The notes under the pieces: model-generated
The model's database searches: none
Told to the model about the DNA's origin: nothing
The model's input: the letters and a program-made list of their open reading frames with translations, nothing else
From: Rhodospirillaceae bacterium UBA3470
GTDB lineage: Bacteria > Pseudomonadota > Alphaproteobacteria > Rhodospirillales > Casp-alpha2
Direction: 5' to 3'
DNA: 8,775 bases
Assembly (NCBI GenBank): GCA_002378125.1
Contig: DFRF01000156.1
Location: 8,282-17,056, forward strand
Shown here: in pieces, positions 1 to 7,255 of the stretch
How positions within the stretch are numbered: the first letter of the stretch is position 1
Layout of the letters: every line of letters starts with the position of its first letter
Translations under genes and position numbers: made by a program

Positions 1-831
1 GTTGCGGTTGATCACCCGGCGATAAAGGTCGTTAAGGTCCGAGGTCGCGAACCGACCACCGTCTAGCGGCACCAGCGGACGCAGTTCGGGAGGAATGACC
101 GGGACCACCTCCAGGATCATCCATTCGGGGCGCGCACCCGACTCGATGAAAGCTTCAACCAGCTTGAGGCGTTTCACCAGCTTCTTGCGCTTGGCTTCGG
201 ATTTGGTTTCCTTAAGGTCGATCCGGATATTTTCGAGTTCTTCCTCGAGTTCGATAGCTGCGAGCATATCGCGGATCGCTTCGGCCCCAATTCCGGCGGT
301 AAAGCTGTCCTCGCCGTATTCGTCGATGGCGTTTTGATATTGCTCCTCGGTTAGCATCTCGTGCAGGCTTAGCGGCGTCAGGCCCGGTTCCACGACGACA
401 TGGTTCTCGAAATAGAGAATGCGCTCAAGGTCTTTCAAAGTCATATCCAAAAGCAGGCCGACACGGCTTGGCAAGGACTTCAAGAACCAGATGTGCGCCA
501 CCGGTGAGGCTAGTTCGATATGGCCCATGCGCTCGCGCCGCACCTTCTGAAGCGTCACCTCAACGCCGCACTTCTCACAAACGATTCCCTTGTACTTCAT
601 GCGCTTGTACTTGCCGCACAGACATTCGTAATCCTTAGTCGGGCCGAATATGCGGGCACAGAACAAACCGTCGCGCTCAGGCTTGAAGGTCCGGTAGTTG
701 ATAGTTTCGGGTTTCTTTATTTCGCCGAAAGACCAAGATCGGATCCGCTCAGGCGAGGCAATGGAAATGCGGATTAGGTCGAAACGCTGGGTGCCCTGAG
801 GCTGGCCGAAGATTTTCGTCAGTTCGTTCAT
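1..831 (-). CDS. rpoC: RNA polymerase beta' subunit, N-terminal part (cut by window edge)
   Basis: This encodes the largest catalytic subunit of RNA polymerase. The first 277 codons are visible and the frame is open at base 1, so most of the protein, including the catalytic aspartate triad, lies outside. It starts MNELTKIFG. The N-terminal zinc-binding site is intact: C70 and C72 (CLC), then C85 and C88 (CEKC). It is followed by the conserved RRERMGHIELASPVAHIW segment (about residues 98-115). A charged coiled-coil-like stretch at about 195-225 precedes the PLDGGRFATSDLNDLYRR block (about 255-272), which belongs to the lid/rudder region near the RNA exit. The ATG at 829-831 has AAGGAG (839-844) seven bases upstream. 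The gene follows rpoB by 26 bp, so beta and beta' are made from one transcript. Nothing is missing or unusual in the visible part. Confidence 0.98.
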   Translation of the reverse strand, partial: MNELTKIFGQPQGTQRFDLIRISIASPERIRSWSFGEIKKPETINYRTFKPERDGLFCARIFGPTKDYECLCGKYKRMKYKGIVCEKCGVEVTLQKVRRERMGHIELASPVAHIWFLKSLPSRVGLLLDMTLKDLERILYFENHVVVEPGLTPLSLHEMLTEEQYQNAIDEYGEDSFTAGIGAEAIRDMLAAIELEEELENIRIDLKETKSEAKRKKLVKRLKLVEAFIESGARPEWMILEVVPVIPPELRPLVPLDGGRFATSDLNDLYRRVINRN

Positions 832-857
832 GGATTTTCTCCTTCAGGGGCAAGGGA

Positions 858-3800
858 TCAGTTGAGCTCGACGTTGAGGCCAAGGGAGTGCAGTTCCTTG
901 ACCAGAACGTTGAAAGACTCGGGGATCCCAGCCTCGAACGTGTCGTCACCGCGGACAATGGCTTCATATACCTTGGTCCGGCCAGAAACATCATCCGATT
1001 TAACTGTTAGCATTTCCTGGAGCGTATAAGCGGCACCGTAAGCCTCAAGGGCCCAGACCTCCATCTCGCCAAAGCGCTGGCCGCCGAACTGGGCCTTACC
1101 GCCGAGTGGCTGCTGGGTCACTAGACTATAAGGACCAATCGAACGTGCGTGAATCTTGTCATCCACCAGGTGGTGCAGCTTCAACATGTAAATGTAACCC
1201 ACTGTGACCGGTCGGTCGAAGGTTTCGCCGGTCCGTCCATCGGTGAGGATAGACTGACCGGAACCGTGCAGCCCCGCCTTCTCGAGCATCTCGACGATTT
1301 CGGGCTCCCGGGCGCCATCGAAAACCGGAGTTGCGATTGGTACACCGTTGCGTAGGTTGGTGCCTAACTCATCTAGGCCGCCGTCGTCCAGGTCGGAGAT
1401 ATCCGACTTAAACTCTTCCGGCCGATAGATCTCCTTGAAGTGGGATTTGAGCTTGGCGTAACTGCTCGATTGCCGGGCCGCGTCCAAGACTTCACCAATC
1501 TGTTCTCCAAGCCCTCGGCAGGCCCAGCCCATGTGGGTCTCCAAGATCTGACCGACGTTCATGCGCGATGGCACGCCCAAGGGGTTCAGGACAATGTCGA
1601 CGGGGGTGCCGTCCTCTAGATAGGGCATATCCTCGGCAGGCACGATCTTCGAGATCACGCCCTTATTACCGTGACGGCCAGCCATCTTGTCGCCCGGCTG
1701 CAGCTTGCGCTTAACGGCGACGAAGACCTTGACCATCTTCATGACGCCCGGGCTAAGATCGTCGCCGCGCTGCAGTTTGTCGACCTTGTTCTCGAAACGG
1801 GCTTCGAGACGGGCGATATCGGATTCGAACTGGCCTTTGAGGATTTCCACATCCTTCATTACCTTGTCGTTGGCTATGACGATCTGCGACATCTGGCCAA
1901 CGGTGTATTCGGAAAGGACCTCTTCGGTCAGTTTGGTGCCGTCATTCAGGCTTTTCGGGCCGCCGACTGCCTTGCGATTAATTAACATGCCCTGCAAACG
2001 GGACTGAAAGCTGCGCTCCAGGATTGCCCTTTCGTCGTCTCGGTCCTTGGCCAGACGCTCGATCTCCGAGCGTTCAATGGCCATAGCACGTTCGTCCTTG
2101 TCGACGCCTCTGCGCGAGAAAACCCGCACTTCAACGACCGTCCCGGAAACGCCCGGTGGCAGACGTAACGACGTGTCGCGTACGTCGGAGGCCTTTTCGC
2201 CGAAGATCGCACGGAGCAACTTTTCCTCCGGCGTCATCGGGCTTTCACCCTTCGGTGTAACTTTACCAACCAGGATGTCGCTCGGCTTTACTTCGGCACC
2301 GATGTATACTATCCCAGCTTCATCCAGACTCTTCAGGGCTTCCTCGCCAACGTTCGGAATGTCGCGGGTGATTTCTTCTTGGCCGAGCTTCGTATCTCGG
2401 GCCATAACCTCAAATTCCTCAATGTGGATCGATGTGAAGACATCGTCACGAACCATGCGTTCAGAGATGAGGATGGAATCTTCGAAGTTATAGCCATTCC
2501 AAGGCATGAACGCGACCAGTACGTTCCGGCCCAGCGCCAGCTCTCCCAGTTCCGTCGACGGTCCGTCACCAATGCAGTCGCCGGTCCGGACCACGTCGCC
2601 CACTTTAACCAATGGACGCTGATGCAGGTAGGTGTTCTGGTTCGAGCGCTGGAACTTACGCAGGTTGTAGATGTCGACCCCAGTGTCCGCATGCGCCGTG
2701 TCCTCATCCGTAACCCGGACAACGATACGAGTGGCGTCCACTTGGTCGATTACACCGCCGCGTCGGGCCACTACCGTAGCGCCAGAATCGCGCGCCACTG
2801 GGCCCTCCATGCCTGTGCCGACCAATGGCGCTTCTGAACGGATCAGCGGTACCGCCTGGCGCATCATGTTCGATCCCATCAAAGCCCGGTTGGCATCGTC
2901 ATTTTCCAGGAATGGTATGAGTGCCGTAGCAACCGAAACCAATTGCTTCGGCGAAACATCAATGAATTCGATATCACTCTGCATGGACATTACGAACTCA
3001 CCGCCCTTACGCGACGACACTAGGTCGTTGATGAATTTGTTCTTGCCGTCGATGGGTTCATTCGCCTGGGCGATGGTATAGCGTCCTTCTTCCATGGCCG
3101 AGAGGTAAATGACTTGATTGGTGACCTTGCCGCCGACGACCTTTCGATAAGGCGTTTCAATAAAGCCGTACTGGTTTACTCGCGCGAAGGTTGCGAGCGA
3201 GTTGATCAGGCCGATGTTTGGTCCTTCTGGCGTCTCGATCGGGCAGATTCGGCCGTAGTGAGTTGGGTGCACATCACGAACCTCGAAGCCTGCCCTCTCG
3301 CGTGTCAAACCGCCTGGGCCCAAGGCCGACAAGCGTCGCTTGTGGGTAATTTCTGACAGTGGGTTAGTCTGATCCATAAACTGGCTGAGCTGCGAGGAGC
3401 CGAAGAATTCCCGAACCGCGGCAGCGGCTGGCTTGGCATTGATCAGATCGTGGGGCATGACCGTGTCGATGTCCACCGAGCTCATGCGTTCGCGAATGGC
3501 GCGTTCCATGCGCAACAAACCGACCCGGTACTGGTTTTCCATCAACTCTCCGACTGAGCGCACTCGGCGATTGCCCAAATGATCAATGTCGTCGATGTCG
3601 CCACGGCCATCTTTCATCTCGACCATGGTGCGGACGACTTCGAGGATATCTTCCTTGCGGAGAACCCGAAGTGAATCTTCCGTTTCAAAACCAAGGCGCG
3701 CGTTCATTTTCACGCGGCCAACGGCCGACAGGTCGTAACGTTCCGAATCGAAGATCAGGCTCTTAAATAGGCTTTCTGCTGTCTCCAACGTCGGCGGTTC

Positions 3801-5015
3801 ACCCGGGCGCATGACACGATAGATGTCGATCAGTGCCTCTTGACGGGTTATGTTCTTGTCGACGGCCAGGGTGTTGCGGATGTAGGGACCGACGTTGACG
3901 TGGTCAATGGCGAGGGTGTCGATTTCCTCGATCCCGGCTTCGTCGAGGGTTTGAAGGATCTCCTCAGTAATCTCGTCGCCGGCTTCTACGTAAATCAGGC
4001 CAGTCTTGTCATCGATCAAGTCTTTGGCAATGTAGCGTCCTATGAGGTCTTCGTCTGGAACCAAGACTTCATCGAGCTTTTCGCTCATTTGACGCAACAG
4101 ACGCGGCGTCATCTTAGTGCCCACGTCGGCAACGGTGCGACCCGTCTTTGCGTTGACAAGGTCATGCGATAACTTCGTGCCGCGCAGGCGATCTGCCTCG
4201 AACGGCGTTTTCCATCCGCGCTTTACCTTAGCGAACGGCACCGTGTCGTAAAAGTAACCCAGAATGTCCTCCGGCGACATGCCGTCGATCTCATCAGCAT
4301 CGAGTTCCTTGCCTTTGGCTTCGGCGGCAGCGCGTTTCTTCGCGGTGTCCTCATCGTCGAGCGCAAGCAGTAACGTCGTTACCGGCAGCTTCCGACGGCG
4401 GTCGATACGGACGTAGACCAAATCCTTGGCGTCAAATTCGAAATCCAGCCACGAGCCGCGGTAGGGTATAATGCGCGCGGCAAACAGGAATTTGCCTGAC
4501 GAATGGGTCTTACCCTTATCGTGATCGAAAAACACGCCGGGTGACCGGTGCATCTGAGAAACGATTACACGCTCGGTGCCGTTGACGACGAAAGTCCCGT
4601 TCGACGTCATCAGCGGCATGTCACCCATGTAGACGTCCTGTTCCTTGACGTCGCGAATGGATCGTGCCTGCGTTTCCTCGTCAATGTCCCATACAACAAG
4701 CCGAAGCGTCACTTTGAGCGGGGCAGCGTAGGTCATGCCGCGTTGCTGGCATTCCTCGACATCATACTTTGGTTCCTCAAATTCGTAGTTGACAAATTCC
4801 AAAGTGCCACGTTCGGAGAAATCTTTAATCGGGAAAACCGACATGAAGACTTCCTGCAGACCCGTATCAGTCCGGTTTGTTTGTGCGACTTCGCGCTGAA
4901 GGAATGTCTCGTAGGAGGTTTTCTGAACCTCGATTAAATTGGGCATTTCGACCGTCTCAGACAGACGGCCAAAGTGTTTACGTACGCGCTTCCGGCCCGT
5001 AAAGGTGTTCGCCAT
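858..5015 (-). CDS. rpoB: RNA polymerase beta subunit
   Basis: Complete beta subunit of RNA polymerase, 1385 residues, longer than E. coli RpoB (1342) and typical for Alphaproteobacteria. The N-terminus carries FGRLSETVEMPNLIEVQ (15-31). The rifampicin-binding cluster lies near 539-565. M547, D548, H558, R561 and S563 match E. coli 515, 516, 526, 529 and 531 with a constant offset of 32, and all are wild-type residues, so the enzyme should be rifampicin-sensitive; T550 and L562 are common natural variants. The active-site acidic pair is E845-D846, and the nucleotide-contacting lysines are K1110 and K1118 in GDKMAGRHGNKG. The C-terminal clamp block starts near 1305 (GGKAQFGGQRFGEMEVWALE). The offset from E. 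coli grows to 45 by K1110, which places about 13 extra residues between 846 and 1110. ATG 5013-5015 is preceded by AGGGAA (5021-5026). The gene sits 282 bp after rplL and 26 bp before rpoC. Confidence 0.99.
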   Translation of the reverse strand: MANTFTGRKRVRKHFGRLSETVEMPNLIEVQKTSYETFLQREVAQTNRTDTGLQEVFMSVFPIKDFSERGTLEFVNYEFEEPKYDVEECQQRGMTYAAPLKVTLRLVVWDIDEETQARSIRDVKEQDVYMGDMPLMTSNGTFVVNGTERVIVSQMHRSPGVFFDHDKGKTHSSGKFLFAARIIPYRGSWLDFEFDAKDLVYVRIDRRRKLPVTTLLLALDDEDTAKKRAAAEAKGKELDADEIDGMSPEDILGYFYDTVPFAKVKRGWKTPFEADRLRGTKLSHDLVNAKTGRTVADVGTKMTPRLLRQMSEKLDEVLVPDEDLIGRYIAKDLIDDKTGLIYVEAGDEITEEILQTLDEAGIEEIDTLAIDHVNVGPYIRNTLAVDKNITRQEALIDIYRVMRPGEPPTLETAESLFKSLIFDSERYDLSAVGRVKMNARLGFETEDSLRVLRKEDILEVVRTMVEMKDGRGDIDDIDHLGNRRVRSVGELMENQYRVGLLRMERAIRERMSSVDIDTVMPHDLINAKPAAAAVREFFGSSQLSQFMDQTNPLSEITHKRRLSALGPGGLTRERAGFEVRDVHPTHYGRICPIETPEGPNIGLINSLATFARVNQYGFIETPYRKVVGGKVTNQVIYLSAMEEGRYTIAQANEPIDGKNKFINDLVSSRKGGEFVMSMQSDIEFIDVSPKQLVSVATALIPFLENDDANRALMGSNMMRQAVPLIRSEAPLVGTGMEGPVARDSGATVVARRGGVIDQVDATRIVVRVTDEDTAHADTGVDIYNLRKFQRSNQNTYLHQRPLVKVGDVVRTGDCIGDGPSTELGELALGRNVLVAFMPWNGYNFEDSILISERMVRDDVFTSIHIEEFEVMARDTKLGQEEITRDIPNVGEEALKSLDEAGIVYIGAEVKPSDILVGKVTPKGESPMTPEEKLLRAIFGEKASDVRDTSLRLPPGVSGTVVEVRVFSRRGVDKDERAMAIERSEIERLAKDRDDERAILERSFQSRLQGMLINRKAVGGPKSLNDGTKLTEEVLSEYTVGQMSQIVIANDKVMKDVEILKGQFESDIARLEARFENKVDKLQRGDDLSPGVMKMVKVFVAVKRKLQPGDKMAGRHGNKGVISKIVPAEDMPYLEDGTPVDIVLNPLGVPSRMNVGQILETHMGWACRGLGEQIGEVLDAARQSSSYAKLKSHFKEIYRPEEFKSDISDLDDGGLDELGTNLRNGVPIATPVFDGAREPEIVEMLEKAGLHGSGQSILTDGRTGETFDRPVTVGYIYMLKLHHLVDDKIHARSIGPYSLVTQQPLGGKAQFGGQRFGEMEVWALEAYGAAYTLQEMLTVKSDDVSGRTKVYEAIVRGDDTFEAGIPESFNVLVKELHSLGLNVELN

Positions 5016-5297
5016 TACAGTTCCCTAACATTTCCTTTTGGGGCTTGATCCCCGTTCAAACACCGCATTTTTGCGGGGGAGCCTTTATGTTTCTGTAAAG
5101 CGCCTATACTGACGATCAGAACGGATCGTTCTCACAGCGCCCCGGTGTGGCATGCGCATCCGCGTTCTCGACCCCGGTAAGGTCTATCCGAGCAGATACT
5201 ATGTTGTGTATCGGGTGGGGGTCGATTTAAAAAAAACCGCCCCCAAACGCTTTGAACATCCTCCCGACGCCGATACCCGCGGGGTGGACAGATCGCC
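5016..5297 (-). promoter_or_regulatory. rplL-rpoB intergenic leader with several inverted repeats
   Basis: This 282-base untranslated spacer holds no convincing minus-strand gene. Read in the direction of transcription it contains: GTATCGG (5270-5276); GGGGGCGG followed by T8 (5229-5244); CCCCC (5217-5221); CCGATAC (5208-5214); GTATC (5195-5199); two alternative 6-bp hairpins in 5112-5132; a CCGCA/TGCGG hairpin with a four-base loop (5063-5076); and a GGGG/CCCC hairpin with a six-base loop (5040-5053) just upstream of the rpoB ribosome binding site. In E. coli the equivalent spacer carries a partial attenuator and an RNase III site that lower rpoBC output relative to rplL. A similar role here is inferred from position and repeat density, not shown. 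Confidence 0.6.
5229..5287 (-). terminator. possible attenuator: GC-rich block followed by T8
   Basis: In the transcribed strand GGGGGCGG (5237-5244) runs directly into eight T residues (5229-5236). The best upstream partner is CCACCCC (5281-5287), giving a stem of six GC pairs with one A/C mismatch, but the loop is about 37 bases. The same G block could instead pair with CCCCC at 5217-5221, which would put the T tract inside the loop and prevent termination. This is a weak, non-canonical intrinsic terminator. Partial termination between rplL and rpoB would fit the need for far fewer polymerase than L7/L12 molecules. Confidence 0.35.
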
Positions 5298-5681
5298 TTA
5301 TTTTAGCTCAACAGTTGCGCCAGCTTCCTCAAGCTTCTTCTTGATCTCTTCGGCCTCGTCCTTCTTTGTACCTTCCTTGACGGGCTTCGGCGCACCTTCG
5401 ACCAGTTCCTTGGCTTCTTTCAGACCAAGCCCCGTGATCGTACGTACTTCCTTAATGACGTTGATCTTCTTTTCCCCTACGGAAGCGAGAATGATGTCAA
5501 ACTCATCTTTTTCCTCGGCTTCACCACCGGCGTCACCACCCGCCGCACCTGAAGCGGCGGCCACGGCCACGGGCGCAGCGGCTGTCACGCCCCATTTTTC
5601 TTCAAGAAGCTTGGACAGGTCGGCCGCTTCCATCACGGTTAGGTTAGAAAGTTCATCAGCAAGTTTTTCAAGATCAGCCAT
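5298..5681 (-). CDS. rplL: Ribosomal protein bL12 (L7/L12)
   Basis: Stalk protein of the large ribosomal subunit, 127 residues, close to the usual 120-130. It is present as dimers on L10 and recruits and activates translational GTPases (EF-Tu, EF-G, IF2, RF3). Residues 1-30 are the dimerisation and L10-binding domain (MADLEKLADELSNLTVMEAA). Residues about 33-56 form the flexible hinge rich in Ala and Gly. Residues 59-127 are the globular factor-binding domain, with the conserved KINVIKEVRTITGLGLKEAK stretch starting at residue 72. ATG 5679-5681 has a strong AAAGGAG (5688-5694) six bases upstream, as expected for a protein made in several copies per ribosome. It lies 42 bp after rplJ. The antisense frame is also open here because of the Ala/Glu/Lys codon pattern and is not a gene. 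Confidence 0.99.
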   Translation of the reverse strand: MADLEKLADELSNLTVMEAADLSKLLEEKWGVTAAAPVAVAAASGAAGGDAGGEAEEKDEFDIILASVGEKKINVIKEVRTITGLGLKEAKELVEGAPKPVKEGTKKDEAEEIKKKLEEAGATVELK

Positions 5682-5723
5682 TTTACACTCCTTTGGCTCG
5701 AACTGTGTCCTGGAAACAGCGGC

Positions 5724-6245
5724 TCAAGCCGCCTTCCCCCCTTGTTCGCTGTAAGCGCTTATGACGCGCGCCATTTGACCGCCAGGTGCTTGCAGTACCC
5801 GGGCGATCTTTGAGGCAGGCGCCTGCAGAAGACCTACAATCTTTCCACGTAGTTCGTCGAGGGACGGCAACGTCGCCAAAGCCTTGACGCCATCAACGTC
5901 CAGCTTCTCTGTGCCAAGTGCGCCGCCAAGAACGATCAATTTTTCGTTCTTTTTGGAGAACTCGACACTAACCTTTGCAGCCGCCACCGGATCGTCTGAA
6001 TAAGCGATCGCCGTCGGTCCGGTAAAGAGGTCGCTAATGCCTTCGAACTTCGTGTCTTTTAGGGCGAGACGGGTGAGCCGGTTCTTCGTCACTTTGAACT
6101 TGGCGCCGGACTCACGAATACGGTCTCGGAGATCGGTAATTTCTGCCACCGTTAACCCAGAATAATGGGTCACGACAACCATTTCGGTCTCGTCGAACGT
6201 TTTGTTGAGTTTGGCGACCAGTTCTTCTTTCTGCTTACGGTCCAC
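5724..6245 (-). CDS. rplJ: Ribosomal protein uL10, GTG start
   Basis: L10 anchors the L7/L12 dimers to the base of the stalk near L11 on 23S rRNA, and as the L10(L12)4 complex represses its own mRNA. From the GTG at 6243-6245 the protein has 173 residues. The N-terminal domain carries KVTKNRLTRLAL (51-62) and LFTGPTAIAYS (73-83). The C-terminal part (about 135-170) is a long helix interrupted by Ala-Pro segments, where L12 dimers bind. I chose the GTG because alphaproteobacterial L10 proteins begin with (V/M)DR-QKEEL and because GGAG at 6253-6256 sits seven bases before it. The in-frame ATG at 6335 would add 30 residues rich in Trp and Arg that do not belong to the family. A long structured leader precedes the gene. 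Confidence 0.95.
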   Translation of the reverse strand: MDRKQKEELVAKLNKTFDETEMVVVTHYSGLTVAEITDLRDRIRESGAKFKVTKNRLTRLALKDTKFEGISDLFTGPTAIAYSDDPVAAAKVSVEFSKKNEKLIVLGGALGTEKLDVDGVKALATLPSLDELRGKIVGLLQAPASKIARVLQAPGGQMARVISAYSEQGGKAA

Positions 6246-6252
6246 TGATCGT

Positions 6253-6256
6253 CTCC
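6253..6256 (-). promoter_or_regulatory. Ribosome binding site deciding the rplJ GTG start
   Basis: GGAG in the context TGGAGACGATCA-GTG, with seven bases between it and the start codon. It supports the GTG at 6243-6245 over the upstream in-frame ATG at 6335. Confidence 0.8.
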
Positions 6257-6406
6257 AGTTTTGGCGCCACCGCCACCATGACGGAAACGCCGTTGCACCT
6301 ATGATCCCTTTGGAACCAACCGCAGGCTGGCACAAAAGAACCGTTCAGCCCGTCCAGTGCAGCAGTTCAAGCCATTCGTGGCGCTGTCGCCAAAAACGGT
6401 TTAACA

Positions 6407-6480
6407 CTGTCTCTGCAGGCGGGAGCTCCCTTTAAACCCCTCCCCGGCTAGCGGATTGAGATGCCTACGGTCTCGGACAG
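6407..6480 (-). promoter_or_regulatory. Predicted L10(L12)4 binding site with kink-turn-like internal loop
   Basis: Two five-base-pair helices flank an internal loop of eight bases (CGAGACCG, 6468-6475) opposite four (CAGA, 6412-6415). The apical part (6421-6462) is G-rich, and a GGGAG/CTCCC pairing is possible inside it. Sequence and geometry fit the described L10 mRNA site, which competes with the L10 site on 23S rRNA. Confidence 0.72.
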
Positions 6481-6482
6481 GT

Positions 6483-6505
6483 GGGATACGCACCTTCCGT
6501 ATCCC
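6483..6505 (-). promoter_or_regulatory. Perfect 8-bp hairpin in the L10 leader
   Basis: In the transcribed strand GGGATACG and CGTATCCC form a perfect 8-bp stem around a seven-base loop. It lies two bases upstream of the L10 binding helix. There is no T tract after it, so it is not an intrinsic terminator. It probably stacks next to the L10 site or helps its folding. Confidence 0.7.
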
Positions 6506-6556
6506 TCATCCGGCACCACTTATGACACCGGAAAGTCTTTAATTCCACGTGGGGAT

Positions 6557-7255
6557 TTACCCGCTCAGCCCGGAAATATCAAGCTTCACCCCAGGCCCCA
6601 TAGTCGACGAAATGCTCGCCTTCTTCAAATAGGTGCCCTTGGCACCTGACGGCTTGGCTTTCATGACTGCGTTGACGAAAGCCGTGACGTTGTCTTGAAG
6701 CGCTTCTTCGCTGAAGCTGGCCTTACCAACACCAGCATGAACGATGCCCTGTTTTTCAACGCGGAATTCAATCTGACCAGCTTTTGCTGCCTGGATCGCA
6801 CCCTTTACGTCGAGGGTCACCGTGCCAAGTTTGGGGTTCGGCATCATGCCTTTCGGGCCGAGAATCTTGCCCAGCTTACCCACCACGGCCATCATATCCG
6901 GCGTGGCGATGCAGCGATCGAAATCAATTTCGCCCTTCTGAACCAATTCGGCAAGGTCATCGGCGCCGACCAGATCGGCGCCAGCTTTCTTGGCTTCTTC
7001 GGCCTTGGCGTCCTTAGCGAACACGGCGACTCGTAGAGATTTGCCAGTGCCGTGTGGCAAAGACACGGTGCCGCGAACCATCTGGTCCGAATGGCGCGAA
7101 TCGACACCTAGGTTCATGGCAATTTCAACGGTTTCATCGAACTTCGTGTCGGTGGCCGCGTCCTTGACGATCTTGACCGCATCGCCAACAGCGTAGAATG
7201 AGTCGCGATCGTATTTCTCTGCGACTTTCTGCAAACGTTTTCCCTTAGTAGCCAT
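6557..7255 (-). CDS. rplA: Ribosomal protein uL1
   Basis: L1 forms the mobile stalk at the tRNA exit side of the large subunit, where it helps move deacylated tRNA out. In many bacteria it also represses translation of the L11-L1 mRNA. The product has 232 residues, within the usual 225-235. Domain I is split between the N- and C-terminal parts; domain II is inserted between them (about 68-159). The family signature GKLGKILGPKGMMPNPKLGT is at 126-145. The ATG (7253-7255) shares its A with the TAA of rplK, and GGAGGG (7262-7267) inside the end of rplK is six bases upstream, so translation is probably coupled to rplK. It is followed by the long L10 leader before rplJ. Confidence 0.98.
   Translation of the reverse strand: MATKGKRLQKVAEKYDRDSFYAVGDAVKIVKDAATDTKFDETVEIAMNLGVDSRHSDQMVRGTVSLPHGTGKSLRVAVFAKDAKAEEAKKAGADLVGADDLAELVQKGEIDFDRCIATPDMMAVVGKLGKILGPKGMMPNPKLGTVTLDVKGAIQAAKAGQIEFRVEKQGIVHAGVGKASFSEEALQDNVTAFVNAVMKAKPSGAKGTYLKKASISSTMGPGVKLDISGLSG

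Larger units (their letters stand above)
6246..6556 (-). ncRNA. L10 leader: autoregulatory mRNA leader of rplJ-rplL
   Basis: This 311-base untranslated stretch between rplA and rplJ has the layout of the known L10 leader family. The core is a long helix in 6407-6480: outer stem CTGTC/GACAG (6476-6480 with 6407-6411), an asymmetric internal loop CGAGACCG opposite CAGA, and inner stem TAGGC/GCCTG (6463-6467 with 6416-6420). The GA-rich internal loop is consistent with the kink-turn bound by L10(L12)4. The phrase GCCTGCAGAGACAG closely resembles leaders upstream of rplJ in other Proteobacteria. A perfect 8-bp hairpin (6483-6505) lies on its 5' side, and further small hairpins (6379-6392, 6316-6330) lead to the start codon. 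In the family, binding of L10(L12)4 to the leader represses rplJ and rplL translation. Motif matching is from memory. Confidence 0.82.

Noticed and set aside
1149..4937. Many plus-strand and alternate-frame open frames of 70-150 codons inside rpoB
   Set aside because: They all lie within a fully conserved rpoB frame, show low-complexity shadow composition, and have no family signature.
5101..5135. TATAGG-like -10 element for an internal rpoB promoter
   Set aside because: The hexamer is a poor match and no acceptable -35 is found at the proper distance; it overlaps the interlocked hairpins.
5152..5754. 200-codon plus-strand open frame antisense to rplL and crossing the rplL-rpoB spacer
   Set aside because: It is a Ser/Ala/Pro-rich shadow of the rplL reading frame with no recognisable domain. 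Real, well-conserved genes occupy the other strand, and its ATG lies in a structured leader without a good ribosome binding site.
6246..6335. Upstream in-frame ATG giving a 203-residue L10
   Set aside because: The 30 extra residues are unrelated to L10 and lie in the autoregulatory leader; a GTG with a well-spaced GGAG fits the family N-terminus.
6202..6649. Two plus-strand open frames (77 and 62 codons) across the L10 leader
   Set aside because: They are antisense to rplJ, the leader and rplA, have no ribosome binding site or family similarity, and the leader is explained by RNA structure.
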